Part shown: positions 9,983-18,465 of the stretch, piece after piece
Layout of the letters: each line of letters opens with the position of its first letter
Position numbering within the stretch: position 1 is the stretch's first letter
Source: Subsaximicrobium wynnwilliamsii
Lineage (GTDB): Bacteria; Bacteroidota; Bacteroidia; Flavobacteriales; Flavobacteriaceae
Assembly: GCF_007997225.1 (NCBI RefSeq)
Contig: NZ_VORM01000027.1
Location: forward strand, 1 to 58,940
Direction: 5' to 3'
DNA length: 58,940 nucleotides
Notes under the pieces: generated by a model
The model's database searches: none
The model's input: the letters and a program-made list of their open reading frames with translations, nothing else
Told to the model about the DNA's origin: nothing
Translations under genes and position numbers: made by a program

Positions 9983-10555
9983 TCAGTTCACAACCTCAAA
10001 GTTAAAAGTGGCTTCTACATCGGTCTCGCCACCTGCGTTTGTAATATCACCCTCGCTCACTCCAGCTGCAGATTTGTTGGGTTCATGTTTCAACACCACG
10101 GTCAATGTTTCTGAACCAGCTTGCGCAGTAGTCAGTACAAAGGCCAACCCAATTGGGTTGTCATTGCCATCGGCATCGGCATAGGTTACCACTGAACCAG
10201 ATTCCTCAGAAAACGTAAAGAAAAACTGATGGTCTTCATCTTCTTCTTGAACCTCCTCTGAAACCACTTCGGGTGGGTTTACGGTCTCATTGAGTAACAA
10301 TATGCTGCCAGTATAGATAGTCGAAGCCATCAAATCGCCCGACACCGTTGTTACTGGCTCATCTGGCCCATCGCCATCCAAATCCTGTTTCTCGAAGATG
10401 ATTGGCGTGCCTCCAACTGCTGGTGTCAAGGTCACTCGTATTGTGGTAACCACCTCCTCTTGGTTTACAGGTTCAGGGTTGTCGTCATCATTTGAACAGC
10501 CCATAAATAGGCCAAGACTTAAAAAAGCGACAAGTAAAAATTTGTAATTTCTCAT
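9983..10555 (-). CDS. Predicted lipoprotein downstream of TonB receptor
   Basis: 190 residues. The signal peptide MRNYKFLLVAFLSLGLFMGC has a lipobox Cys at residue 20, followed by an acidic SNDDDN linker typical of surface-routed bacteroidete lipoproteins. The body is acidic and beta-rich (TTIRVTLTPAVGGTPIIFEK, ETLTVVLKHEPNKSAAGVSEGD), ending ATFNFEVVN. Genes of this shape often follow TonB receptors in flavobacteria and may help bind the substrate. That role is inferred from position only. It is about 40 bases downstream of the receptor on the same strand, so probably in one transcript. Confidence 0.78.
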   Translation of the reverse strand: MRNYKFLLVAFLSLGLFMGCSNDDDNPEPVNQEEVVTTIRVTLTPAVGGTPIIFEKQDLDGDGPDEPVTTVSGDLMASTIYTGSILLLNETVNPPEVVSEEVQEEDEDHQFFFTFSEESGSVVTYADADGNDNPIGLAFVLTTAQAGSETLTVVLKHEPNKSAAGVSEGDITNAGGETDVEATFNFEVVN

Positions 10556-10595
10556 AATAAATTGTGTTTAATTGTTAAAATAAAAATGGTTAAGA

Positions 10596-12995
10596 TTAAA
10601 AATTCAATTGTAATTGTAAAGCAACATTCCTTCCGAGGTCATCAGCAAAATAACGGAGTCGGTTGAGGTAAGCTCTATAATTGGTACTCAAAATATTGTT
10701 GACGCTCACGGCCAAATTCAAATTGGTGTTTTTAGATACTTTAAAATCCAGATCGGTGTAAAAATGCAACAAATGATAAGCTGGAGGCGGCGTACTTATA
10801 TCCACTAAAAGATTTTCATTGGTCGCAGCGATAAAGACCTCAAAATTGTTATTTGGGAACGCTTTCTGCTCAAACACCCATTCGCTCTGCAGGCTGGCCG
10901 AAAAATTGTGCCAATCGGGTTTACTGTAAATCAATTCATTCACCGTATTGAACGCAGGCATATCGATAAGATCCCTGTTGTTATCCTCATCGGTTCCCTT
11001 AATGTAGGCCGATTTGTCCTTAATACGCCACTGTTCATTGAAAGCATATTGGGCTGTGAGGTCTATCCCGTATAGATTGGCTGTGGTTTTTTGATACTCC
11101 CAAACTGGGAACGCCCCACGAATCGTTTGTTGAACACCTGTGGGCTGCAAATACATAAAACCGTCGATGTGGTTGTAAAAGGCTTCCACATTCAAATCAA
11201 ACTTTGAGTCGGTATAATGATAAGACCCAGCAACGCGGTTGGAGGTTTCTGGTTTCAACCTTATATCTCCCAATTCGATGCGCGCTGCGCTATGGTGTAA
11301 GCCATCACTAAACAATTCTGAAGGGTTTGGCGGTCGGTTTGATAAACTGTAATTACCTAGCACGTAACTCTTCTCGTTGATTCTGTATTTCGCTCCTGCG
11401 GATGCTGAAAGGTTATGGTAATCGAATATTGGATTGGTCAACAACTGAGTACCTAAATCGTCAATCACAAATTGTGAAAAATCGGCGTCATAACCACGTT
11501 CTTCCCAACGGCTGGTTTCATAGAATTTTTTGGCATCAATGCGATTGAAGTCATACCGAAGGCCGGCATCCAAGGTCCAATTTTTGTTCAGCTTATATTC
11601 TGAAGTGAGATAGCTGCCAAAATCATATTTGTCGTAATCGGGAATCAAACGTCTCACCCCAGTATCCGGATTGGCAAAATTATTCTGATAATTACCCAAA
11701 ATTCCGAAGTTAACCTTTAAGCCGTACTTGGCATCCACGACCACATCTGCCCTTGCTGAATGGGTCTGCAAAGTTAAATCCAAAGCAGCTTTGTCGCGGT
11801 CGTCACCAACACGAATGTCATACTCATAGCGTTGGTTATTTTGATAATCATATTGCAAGCTCAGCTTCCCGAAATTCTTAAACCGTTTATAATAGGACGC
11901 TTTGGCCAATTGATGGGTCACTTCTTGTTTTGGCGCATTAATGGCATAGCTAAAGTCCCTAATTATCAATGGTTGTTGCGTATTGATCGCATCTACCAAA
12001 TCCTGAATATTCCCAATATGAGAAGCCCTTAAAATACCAATCTCGTTGTCGACATAACTGTAATAGGCTTCAAAACCGCTTTCAAAGGTTTTCTTGCCTG
12101 TTCGCAGCGAAAAATTTGTGGATTTCACACCGGTATTGGTCAATTGATAATCTGGCGCCTCAAAATCCCCGTTCTGTTTGTAACTGCCGGTGACGCTTCC
12201 AAACCAGCCAGACGCAAAACTTTTATTCACGGTGGTGGCGATGTTGTAACCTCTTCCGTTGGTTTGTGCGCCGGTGGTTACTTTTCCGTAGAGCGAATCT
12301 ATTAGGATAATGCGTGAGGGGTTAATCACAACCACACCACCAATGGCATCACCACCGTAGGCCAAAGCACCAGATCCTTTAATGACCGATATTTGGGCTG
12401 CAGAATTGATATCCACATTTGGCGCATGCTCGATGCCCCATTCTTGATCTTGAAGACGCACGTTGTTGTTCAAGATCAATAATCTGCTACTGTGCAGTCC
12501 ATTGATCATGGGTTTAACGATGGTACTTCCGGTATTGATTGAAGATACGCCAGCTACTTCCTTGAGGGCGTCACCAAGATTCAAAGCGCTGTATTTATCG
12601 ATAGTTTCGGCCTTTAAAAGCGTCTCCTGAGCTGTGGTGGTCTCCTTACTAGCGGTACGACCCGTTACCGAAACCTCTTTGAGCTCCTCAATATGATGCT
12701 CCATATATATGGTTTCGGTGCGATTGCCTGTAATGGCATACGTATTCGTTTTTGTGTCACAGGCTATGTGGGAAATGACGAGTGTGAGCGGACCTTTACA
12801 CAAATTTTCGAGTGTAAATTTTCCATCAATATCTGAGGTGGTGTAGCTATCGCGTTCTTTTAAATAAATTGCTGCTCCTGCGATTGGCGTGCCATCATGG
12901 AAATCGGTTAACTGTCCCTTAAATGTATAGGCACAGTCTTGCGCATTGCCAATACCCACAAAGGACAAGGCGATACATACTAATATGTATTTCAT
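10596..12995 (-). CDS. TonB-dependent outer-membrane receptor
   Basis: 799 residues. Order: signal peptide (MKYILVCIALSFVGIGNA), a carboxypeptidase-D regulatory-like domain at about 22-105 (FKGQLTDFHDGTPIAGAAIY), a TonB-box/plug region (EVSVTGR; GDALKEVAGVSSINTGSTIV; SVIKGSGALAYGGDAIGGVV), then a 22-strand-type barrel to the C-terminal LQLQLNF, which ends in Phe as expected. It would import a substrate across the outer membrane using TonB/ExbBD. The plug segment DQEWGIEHAPNVDI and the adjacent His-rich secreted protein suggest a metal such as zinc or copper, but that is inference. It belongs to the leftward run 14327 to 9983. Confidence 0.93.
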   Translation of the reverse strand: MKYILVCIALSFVGIGNAQDCAYTFKGQLTDFHDGTPIAGAAIYLKERDSYTTSDIDGKFTLENLCKGPLTLVISHIACDTKTNTYAITGNRTETIYMEHHIEELKEVSVTGRTASKETTTAQETLLKAETIDKYSALNLGDALKEVAGVSSINTGSTIVKPMINGLHSSRLLILNNNVRLQDQEWGIEHAPNVDINSAAQISVIKGSGALAYGGDAIGGVVVINPSRIILIDSLYGKVTTGAQTNGRGYNIATTVNKSFASGWFGSVTGSYKQNGDFEAPDYQLTNTGVKSTNFSLRTGKKTFESGFEAYYSYVDNEIGILRASHIGNIQDLVDAINTQQPLIIRDFSYAINAPKQEVTHQLAKASYYKRFKNFGKLSLQYDYQNNQRYEYDIRVGDDRDKAALDLTLQTHSARADVVVDAKYGLKVNFGILGNYQNNFANPDTGVRRLIPDYDKYDFGSYLTSEYKLNKNWTLDAGLRYDFNRIDAKKFYETSRWEERGYDADFSQFVIDDLGTQLLTNPIFDYHNLSASAGAKYRINEKSYVLGNYSLSNRPPNPSELFSDGLHHSAARIELGDIRLKPETSNRVAGSYHYTDSKFDLNVEAFYNHIDGFMYLQPTGVQQTIRGAFPVWEYQKTTANLYGIDLTAQYAFNEQWRIKDKSAYIKGTDEDNNRDLIDMPAFNTVNELIYSKPDWHNFSASLQSEWVFEQKAFPNNNFEVFIAATNENLLVDISTPPPAYHLLHFYTDLDFKVSKNTNLNLAVSVNNILSTNYRAYLNRLRYFADDLGRNVALQLQLNF

Positions 12996-13020
12996 TGAAA
13001 ATGATTTGGTGTGAATTCAA

Positions 13021-13365
13021 TTATACGGAATACGACACTAAACACGGTGGACCTCGAAGATAGGAGGTCAATTGCTGATGACTTTTTAAGAATGTATAGT
13101 ACTTCGATTTTAGGGGTTGTTGTCTAAAATCATCTTGAAGTTCGTAATTGACGAGCGGGACGTAAAAGCTGTTATTGAGCTTGAATTTATAAAAATCACA
13201 GTCCAGATTGATGTTGTGAAAATGCGATTGAGCCTCACCATAACAGACCTCATGCTGGTGATGGGCAAAAGCGTGGGTAAATTTCACGGCGGAAGGCAAC
13301 ACCAAGCTAAACGCCAATACTAAGATGGCGAGTCTAATACTCTGTTTTGGGTGTTGTACTGTCAT
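13021..13365 (-). CDS. Small exported His/Cys-containing protein
   Basis: The start is taken at the ATG at 13365 (MTVQHPKQS). A TTG four codons upstream overlaps the stop of the preceding gene and is less likely. About 114 residues. A hydrophobic signal segment (LAILVLAFSLVLPSAV) is followed by a metal-ligand-rich stretch, HAFAHHQHEVCYGEAQSHFH. This kind of short His-rich protein just upstream of a TonB receptor is common in flavobacteria and suggests metal binding in the periplasm. The gap to the receptor gene is about 25 bases. The family name is not known to me. Confidence 0.75.
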   Translation of the reverse strand: MTVQHPKQSIRLAILVLAFSLVLPSAVKFTHAFAHHQHEVCYGEAQSHFHNINLDCDFYKFKLNNSFYVPLVNYELQDDFRQQPLKSKYYTFLKSHQQLTSYLRGPPCLVSYSV

Positions 13366-13373
13366 ATAAATGT

Positions 13374-13871
13374 TCAATCTAAAAATTTTCCAAATCCAAA
13401 CCGCCTGAGCATCTTTTTCTCAAATTCCCAAAAGAATTTGAATTGGCCGAAAAGCCAGCCAAAACTGACCAGTAGCATCTGGTAGAAAATAAGCCCAATG
13501 ATAATGAAAAGCACCCAATACACAATAGGGTTTAGGTTTTCTTTAGTAATTCCCAATAGAGCAATAATTGGGCGACCCACAAATAGGGAAGAGGATCCAG
13601 TGATGGCAAACACGATAAAGATGCGAATCATTTCCCAACGGTAATCCACAACCCATTTGTGTTTCAGTTTTTTAAAAATGAAAAGGACCAATTTGAGTAG
13701 AAGCCAAAAAATGAGGCCGGCAGTTAGAAGAACAAGGACTGGCGGAAGATCCTTTAACAGCACCGCAGCCAATCTATAGGCAGAATAACCCAATCCCAAA
13801 ACACCGAGTAACGGAAAAAGTAATTGCCAATTTTCTTTAATTTCCCAACGGGTTTTGAATTGCTCTAGCAT
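13374..13871 (-). CDS. Membrane protein, DUF6787-like
   Basis: 165 residues with four hydrophobic segments, near 18-36, 43-66, 83-105 and 117-140. A basic C-terminus (FEKKMLRRFGFGKFLD) faces the cytoplasm. The N-terminal EQFKTRWEIKENWQLLFPL and the following segments resemble the flavobacterial DUF6787 family as I remember it. Function unknown. It is translationally close to its neighbours on the same strand, 27 bases after the gene at 13899 and abutting the next one. Confidence 0.75.
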   Translation of the reverse strand: MLEQFKTRWEIKENWQLLFPLLGVLGLGYSAYRLAAVLLKDLPPVLVLLTAGLIFWLLLKLVLFIFKKLKHKWVVDYRWEMIRIFIVFAITGSSSLFVGRPIIALLGITKENLNPIVYWVLFIIIGLIFYQMLLVSFGWLFGQFKFFWEFEKKMLRRFGFGKFLD

Positions 13872-13898
13872 AGCTGAAATTTGCCATGCAAAGGTACT

Positions 13899-14327
13899 CT
13901 AAATTCTAGGAATAAAAGTTGATAAGCGCTGGTTATAAGTTAACTGAAAGTAAATGAAATAGTTATATAATTGGTAGTTGACCTCATAGCCATAATCGAT
14001 ATTGGGTTGGTAATCGATTTGCATTATATACAGATTTGGGTCATAAGAGAACCCTTGTAAAACCCTGGCATTCCAAGCTTGGACGTAGAGAATGTTTCGG
14101 GATTCCATATAATTTTGGGAATAGTAACCTTCTGGTCTTGCTATAGATCGCAGCCATGTATTGAAACCAGGCTCTATAATAATGATTTCATATTCAATAT
14201 CATCATTGGCAATTCTTACCACATCATCTTTTGGGACGGTCTTGCCACCAATGGTTTCGGTTACGGAATTGCTGCTAACACAACTCAAAATAAGTATTGC
14301 GGACATTAAAAAGGCGAATTTTTTCAT
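13899..14327 (-). CDS. Predicted lipoprotein, DUF6146-like
   Basis: The start is taken at 14327, which gives a lipoprotein signal peptide (MKKFAFLMSAILILSC, lipidated Cys16). The frame is open for 18 more codons upstream without a signal. The mature part holds NDDIEYEIIIIEPGFNTWL and YYSQNYMESRNILYVQAWN, ending in an aromatic-rich YNYFIYFQLTYNQRL. This matches the flavobacterial DUF6146 family as I recall it. Function unknown. It is the first gene of the leftward run that continues through the TonB receptor. Confidence 0.78.
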   Translation of the reverse strand: MKKFAFLMSAILILSCVSSNSVTETIGGKTVPKDDVVRIANDDIEYEIIIIEPGFNTWLRSIARPEGYYSQNYMESRNILYVQAWNARVLQGFSYDPNLYIMQIDYQPNIDYGYEVNYQLYNYFIYFQLTYNQRLSTFIPRI

Positions 14328-14691
14328 CTGTTTTTTATTAGTTAAAGTTACAAAAATTGTGACTAAGACTTTCCCATGCATTCAATTCTGTTTTTCTGCG
14401 GAGGTTGTCTCGTTGTGATTCAAAAGTAATGCTATGCCCAAACTTTTTAAAACAGTAATGAGTGAAGTGATGGGTTTGTTGAGGGAAAAACTTAAATGCT
14501 GCCTGTTGTTGCAAATCAAATATAATCTGTGCTCTTCGAATAACAGCGCAAATTGGTTTGAACATGTTCAGCATGCATTAGAAAAAACTTTCTTCCATTC
14601 CATAAAAATAAATCCATAAAAACAATTTCAAAGTGTAACAAATACCATGTTTTCAATCAAAGGAATACAAACCAATACAAACCATAGCATT

Positions 14692-15579
14692 ATGACAACA
14701 TCAATTAGAATTGCCACCCTAATACTCATGACCATAAGCACGACAAGTAGCTTCGGATTAATTAGAGAAACACATCTACTCGAAACCTCAAACCCTAAAC
14801 CTTTTATCGTAGAAACCATTGGACAAGGAAAACCAATTTTATATCTTCCTGGATTTGCAACACCAGGTTCCGTATGGAAAGAAACTGTTGAGAGCTTAAA
14901 TTTAGAAAGAAAATCCCATCTCTTTTCCTATGCGGGTTTCAATGGTAATGCGCCCATAGCAATGCCGTGGTATTCAAGTATCAAAAAGGCAATTATTGAA
15001 TATATAATAGTCAATGATATGTCTAACCTCATTATTGTTGGTCATAGTATGGGCGGAAATCTGGCTGTGGATATAGCATCTGAAATACCGAGTCGCGTCT
15101 CAAAAATTATAATAGTTGAGGCATTGCCTTGTATGCGTGAAGTAATGATGCCAAATGTACCAGCGGAAAGTCTATATTATGACAGCCCATACAATAAACA
15201 AATGCTTGAAATGGATGCCCAACAATTTAAAAACATGGCGACCATGATGGCTTCAAATATGACATTAATTGAAAATAAAAAAGATATCATAACAAATTGG
15301 ATATTAGAAGCTGATAGGGAAACTTGGGTTTATGGATATACCGATTTATTAAAGCTCGATTTAAGAACTAGCTTAAGCAAAGTAACCTGCGAAACCTTAA
15401 TATTAGGTGCGTCTTTCCCCGATGTTAAAATAGCAAAAGCACACTATGAAAACCAATATTCAAACTTATCTAACAAAAAAATTCTAATGGCTACCAACAG
15501 CAAACATTTTTTAATGTTTGACCAAGCAGAATGGTTTTATAAAACAGTTAATGATTTTTTAGTCCATGAGAAAAAGTAA
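14692..15579 (+). CDS. Secreted alpha/beta hydrolase
   Basis: About 295 residues from the ATG at 14692, which starts a signal peptide (MTTSIRIATLILMTISTTSS). An upstream ATG at 14647 adds 15 residues and is less likely. Alpha/beta-hydrolase marks: oxyanion-hole region LYLPGFATPGSVW, nucleophile elbow VGHSMGGN, a late Asp region in LILGASFPDV and the catalytic His in SKHFLMFDQ. It should hydrolyse an ester or amide outside the cytoplasm, substrate unknown. Its end overlaps the sigma-factor gene by 14 bases, so the two are probably cotranscribed. Codon use is more AT-rich than the flanking genes, which hints at acquisition. Confidence 0.87.
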   Translation: MTTSIRIATLILMTISTTSSFGLIRETHLLETSNPKPFIVETIGQGKPILYLPGFATPGSVWKETVESLNLERKSHLFSYAGFNGNAPIAMPWYSSIKKAIIEYIIVNDMSNLIIVGHSMGGNLAVDIASEIPSRVSKIIIVEALPCMREVMMPNVPAESLYYDSPYNKQMLEMDAQQFKNMATMMASNMTLIENKKDIITNWILEADRETWVYGYTDLLKLDLRTSLSKVTCETLILGASFPDVKIAKAHYENQYSNLSNKKILMATNSKHFLMFDQAEWFYKTVNDFLVHEKK

Positions 15580-16072
15580 AAACGAAGCTTTTGAAACAAT
15601 GTATCGCCAACACCACTCCATGGTATTACAAATGTGTTTGGGATTTGTTGAAGGCGATAAAGATACAGCCAACGATTTGTCTCAGGAAATATTTATTAGC
15701 GTATGGAACAATTTAGATAAATTTAGAGGCGCATCATCTTACAAAACTTGGATTTACAGAATAACCGTAAACACGTGTCTGCAATATGTAAAAAAAGACA
15801 GAAAAGAAACGCCCCTTTCAAAATCAGAAATAGAAAATCAAACCACTGATAAAGATGAAGAAAAACCAAAATTTGACGATATCCCAAAATTATACAGCGC
15901 TATTGGACAATTGAAAAAAATAGACAGATTGATAATTATGATGGTTTTGGAAAACCAGGATTATATTAGTATATCAGAGGTTATTGGCATAAAACCCATA
16001 AACGTGAGAGTAAAAATCCACAGAATAAAAAAACGTCTTGAAAAAATTCTAAAAAACAACACAGATGAGTAG
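15566..16072 (+). CDS. ECF-type RNA polymerase sigma factor
   Basis: 168 residues. Sigma region 2 is clear (FETMYRQHHSMVLQMCLGFV; DLSQEIFISVWNNLDKFRG; YKTWIYRITVNTCLQY). A short linker leads to a region 4 helix-turn-helix (LKKIDRLIIMMVLENQDYIS; INVRVKIHRIKKRLEKIL). It directs RNA polymerase to a small regulon, usually including its own operon. It overlaps both neighbours (14 bases upstream, 8 bases downstream), so the hydrolase, sigma factor and membrane protein form one translationally coupled unit. Confidence 0.93.
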   Translation: MRKSKNEAFETMYRQHHSMVLQMCLGFVEGDKDTANDLSQEIFISVWNNLDKFRGASSYKTWIYRITVNTCLQYVKKDRKETPLSKSEIENQTTDKDEEKPKFDDIPKLYSAIGQLKKIDRLIIMMVLENQDYISISEVIGIKPINVRVKIHRIKKRLEKILKNNTDE

Positions 16073-16658
16073 CGATTTTAAAGAATTACAAAGTAGATGG
16101 GCAAGCAGTAAAAAGAATATTGAACTTTCTGCTGCGAACTTTGACAATTTATATAAAAAAATAAAACATAAAGAAAAAGAGAATTATGTGTTCTATTACG
16201 GGACAATTACAACCTTGTTGATTACACTAATAGTCATTTCTCTATTTTTTTATTATGTAGCACCTGTTCAAGAGACCTTGAGTAGAATAGGAGCAGGATT
16301 AATGATTTTTGGGTTGGTGTTTAGGATTTTCGTTGAAATAATAAGTATCTATAAAGCCAAACAAATAAACAACCTGGATACCACTTTAAAAGCAGCCGAA
16401 AATTCTATTAAGTTTCATCAATTCAGAAAAACAATTCATCAAGTCATTGCGCCTATAATTATTGGATTATATACTGTTGGATTTTATATGATCACCCCTG
16501 AATTCAGTTTATATATGAAATTTTGGAATGTAGTGTTAATTGATATTTCGTATGTAGTTATAGGAATAATCCTTTTTATCATCATTAGGAAAGGAGTTAA
16601 AAAAGAAATGCAAAAACTGCAAGATATTATGAGATTGAAGAACGACATTACCGAATAA
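16065..16658 (+). CDS. Membrane protein, possible anti-sigma partner
   Basis: 197 residues. A charged cytoplasmic N-terminus of about 45 residues (ELQSRWASSKKNIELSAANF) is followed by four predicted membrane helices (near 46-70, 78-98, 130-150 and 160-180) and a basic tail. Its start overlaps the sigma gene by 8 bases. By position and topology it could be the membrane anti-sigma factor, with the N-terminus holding the sigma factor. I see no zinc-binding anti-sigma motif (HxxxCxxC), so the role is inferred from context only. Confidence 0.72.
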   Translation: MSSDFKELQSRWASSKKNIELSAANFDNLYKKIKHKEKENYVFYYGTITTLLITLIVISLFFYYVAPVQETLSRIGAGLMIFGLVFRIFVEIISIYKAKQINNLDTTLKAAENSIKFHQFRKTIHQVIAPIIIGLYTVGFYMITPEFSLYMKFWNVVLIDISYVVIGIILFIIIRKGVKKEMQKLQDIMRLKNDITE

Positions 16659-16699
16659 GAAAGTGATGGTAAAATGCTGAGAAGTGCATGAGCTGTTAC

Positions 16700-17127
16700 T
16701 GTGTCTATACCTATCTGGAAAATCCTTTTCTTGCCAGCTTTTGAATATCTCTTTGCTGCCTTTGCACCTAAAGTTTTTTCAACGGCACCTTGCTTGTTGC
16801 CCATTACATGTCCTAAAGTGTTGCTATCGTCATGCATCATATTATTATCATCACCGCCACCATAGAGTCCACCTAAATTATCGAGAATGCTACCATTATG
16901 CTTGTTCGAGTTTAAGGGCATTTAATAAGGCTTCAGCGCCTTGCGGGGTCGATGCATTTCGTTTCAAAGCATCCATCAATGCGGGCATGGTCATGAATAA
17001 AACACTTTGTGTTTTATCTTGTGGTTGGTTGGTTGGTTGGTTGGTTGGTTGGCTGGTTTTGAATGGACACAGCATTAACGATGTTTTTGTCCCTATCACT
17101 GTTGAGTAAATCCAATATGCCTGACAT
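16700..17127 (-). pseudogene. Frameshifted DUF937 gene
   Basis: Read leftward from the ATG at 17127 the protein begins MSGILDLLNSDRDKNIVNAV, a typical DUF937 start. The frame is lost inside a GGTT repeat tract (17023-17058). Homology resumes in a second frame (MPALMDALKRNASTPQGAEA) and, after another shift near 16900, in a third (HNGSILDNLGGLYGGGDDNN and LGHVMGNKQGAVEKTLGAKA). After about 16720 the DUF937 C-terminus is no longer recognisable, so the 3' end is probably lost. At least two frameshifts make it a pseudogene unless the assembly is wrong. In flavobacteria a DUF937 gene commonly sits beside the serA-like gene, as here. Confidence 0.8.
17023..17058. repeat. GGTT tetranucleotide tract inside DUF937 gene
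   Basis: Seven perfect GGTT units, then GGCT and GGTT. On the coding strand it reads AACC and encodes repeating Gln-Pro-Thr-Asn. A 4-base unit changes the frame with each gain or loss, which is the usual mechanism of phase variation. The upstream and downstream frames of the gene do not agree across it. Confidence 0.85.
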
Positions 17128-17156
17128 AATTGTATTTTTTGGGTAAGGCTTCAAAT

Positions 17157-17192
17157 TAAAAAAAGCCCATAATCGCTTAGATTATGGGCTTT
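17157..17192 (-). terminator. Rho-independent terminator of the serA-like gene
   Basis: A perfect 13-pair stem, AAAGCCCATAATC / GATTATGGGCTTT, with loop GCTTA. An A-run on its left becomes a T-run on the minus strand, downstream of the leftward gene at 17342. Confidence 0.88.
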
Positions 17193-17218
17193 CTATGTTG
17201 ATTTTATGTAGAACTATT

Positions 17219-17338
17219 AGTCTACAGTCGTCAGTCGTCAGTCCTCAGTTCTCAGTCCTCAGTCTTCAGTCCTCAGTCTTCAGTCTCCGGTCTTCCGTCC
17301 CCGGTCTTCCGTCTCCGGTCTTCCGTCCCCCGTCTTCC
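17219..17338. repeat. Heptamer tandem repeat (TCTTCAG/TCCTCAG type)
   Basis: About 17 units of 7 bases, drifting from TCGTCAG and TCCTCAG to TCTTCCG and TCCCCGG. It fills the space between the terminator and the stop codon of the serA-like gene. The same heptamer family recurs at 29019-29560. Confidence 0.88.
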
Positions 17339-17341
17339 ATC

Positions 17342-18304
17342 TTAAACCGCCTCCGTTTTCAAAAGGCTAATGATCTGTTCGGCCAATTCGGTCCCGATTC
17401 GGTCTTGGGCTTCGTTGGTTGCAGCACCAATATGCGGTGTCAAGGAGATTCTTCCGTTCATCAACACTTGAACTGCTGGTGAAGGCTCGCTTTCAAAAGT
17501 ATCCAATCCTGCGAAGGCGACTTTTCCATTTTCCAAAGCCTTTACCAAATCCACTTCATTGATCACGCCACCTCTTGCAGCGTTAACAATACCAACACCA
17601 TCTTTCATGGCATCAAATTGGGCTTTCCCAATAATGTAATCTTCTTGCGCTGGCACGTGTACCGTAATAAAATCGGATTGCAGCAAAATCTCTTCCATAG
17701 TTTGGGTTTCAATTTCCACATTGATGTATTGCCCATTATAAAACTCTACCTTGATATTTGCCTTGCCCACAAATTTATCACTAGCGATGACTTTCATGCC
17801 AACACCCAGACCTATTTTAGCAACCTCACGACCAATGCGTCCAAACCCGATGATGCCCAATGTTTTTCCTCGAAGTTCCACACCATTGGCGTAGTTTTTC
17901 TTTAAGGTCTTGAATTTAGTATCACCATCCAAAGGCATGAGCCTGTTAGAATCGTATAAAAAGCGTACACCACCAAAAAGGTGAGCAAACACCAACTCTG
18001 CTACCGATTGTGAGGATGCAGCAGGCGTGTTGATCACATGCTTGCCTTTGCTGCGCGCATATTCCACATCAATATTGTCCATACCAACGCCACCACGACC
18101 AATGATTTTAAGGTTTTCACAAGCATCAATCATATCCTTACGAACCGTTGTTGCACTGCGCACCAATAACACATCAATTTGATGCTCGTTGATATAACTG
18201 ATCAATTGTTCCTGTGCCACGGTTGTGGTTAATACTTCAAAGCCTGCTTGTTCTAAAGCGTCAATGCCACTTTGTGATACACCGTCATTTGCTAATACTT
18301 TCAT
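17342..18304 (-). CDS. D-2-hydroxyacid (phosphoglycerate-type) dehydrogenase
   Basis: 320 residues from the ATG at 18304 (MKVLANDGVSQSG). A 15-codon upstream extension has no family support. It has the NAD-binding Rossmann motif GIIGFGRIGREVA, the substrate Arg in NAARGGVINE, Glu in LDTFESEP and the catalytic His in LTPHIGAAT. The N-terminal repeat (VLLVRSATTVRKDMID; NLKIIGRGGVGMDNID) is that of SerA-like enzymes. With the adjacent serC it most likely oxidises 3-phosphoglycerate in serine synthesis. It lacks the C-terminal ACT domain of the long SerA form. Some family members have other substrates. Confidence 0.9.
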   Translation of the reverse strand: MKVLANDGVSQSGIDALEQAGFEVLTTTVAQEQLISYINEHQIDVLLVRSATTVRKDMIDACENLKIIGRGGVGMDNIDVEYARSKGKHVINTPAASSQSVAELVFAHLFGGVRFLYDSNRLMPLDGDTKFKTLKKNYANGVELRGKTLGIIGFGRIGREVAKIGLGVGMKVIASDKFVGKANIKVEFYNGQYINVEIETQTMEEILLQSDFITVHVPAQEDYIIGKAQFDAMKDGVGIVNAARGGVINEVDLVKALENGKVAFAGLDTFESEPSPAVQVLMNGRISLTPHIGAATNEAQDRIGTELAEQIISLLKTEAV

Positions 18305-18465
18305 ACTAAAATTAGAAGTTAGAGGTTGAAAGTTAGAAGTTTGCCCCACTTCGCTTCAACCTGGATTATTAATTCTTGGTTTTTGTCTTCTGAAACATCA
18401 TTTAAAAATAAATATGCTATAATTTCATTGCATTTACTGAGATTACTGAGACTGCAAACTAATCT

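Noticed and set aside
16896-17127. Active phase-variable DUF937 gene
   Set aside because: The GGTT tract fits, but a second frameshift and loss of the 3' end mean that no repeat number restores the whole protein in this sequence. Reported as a pseudogene instead.
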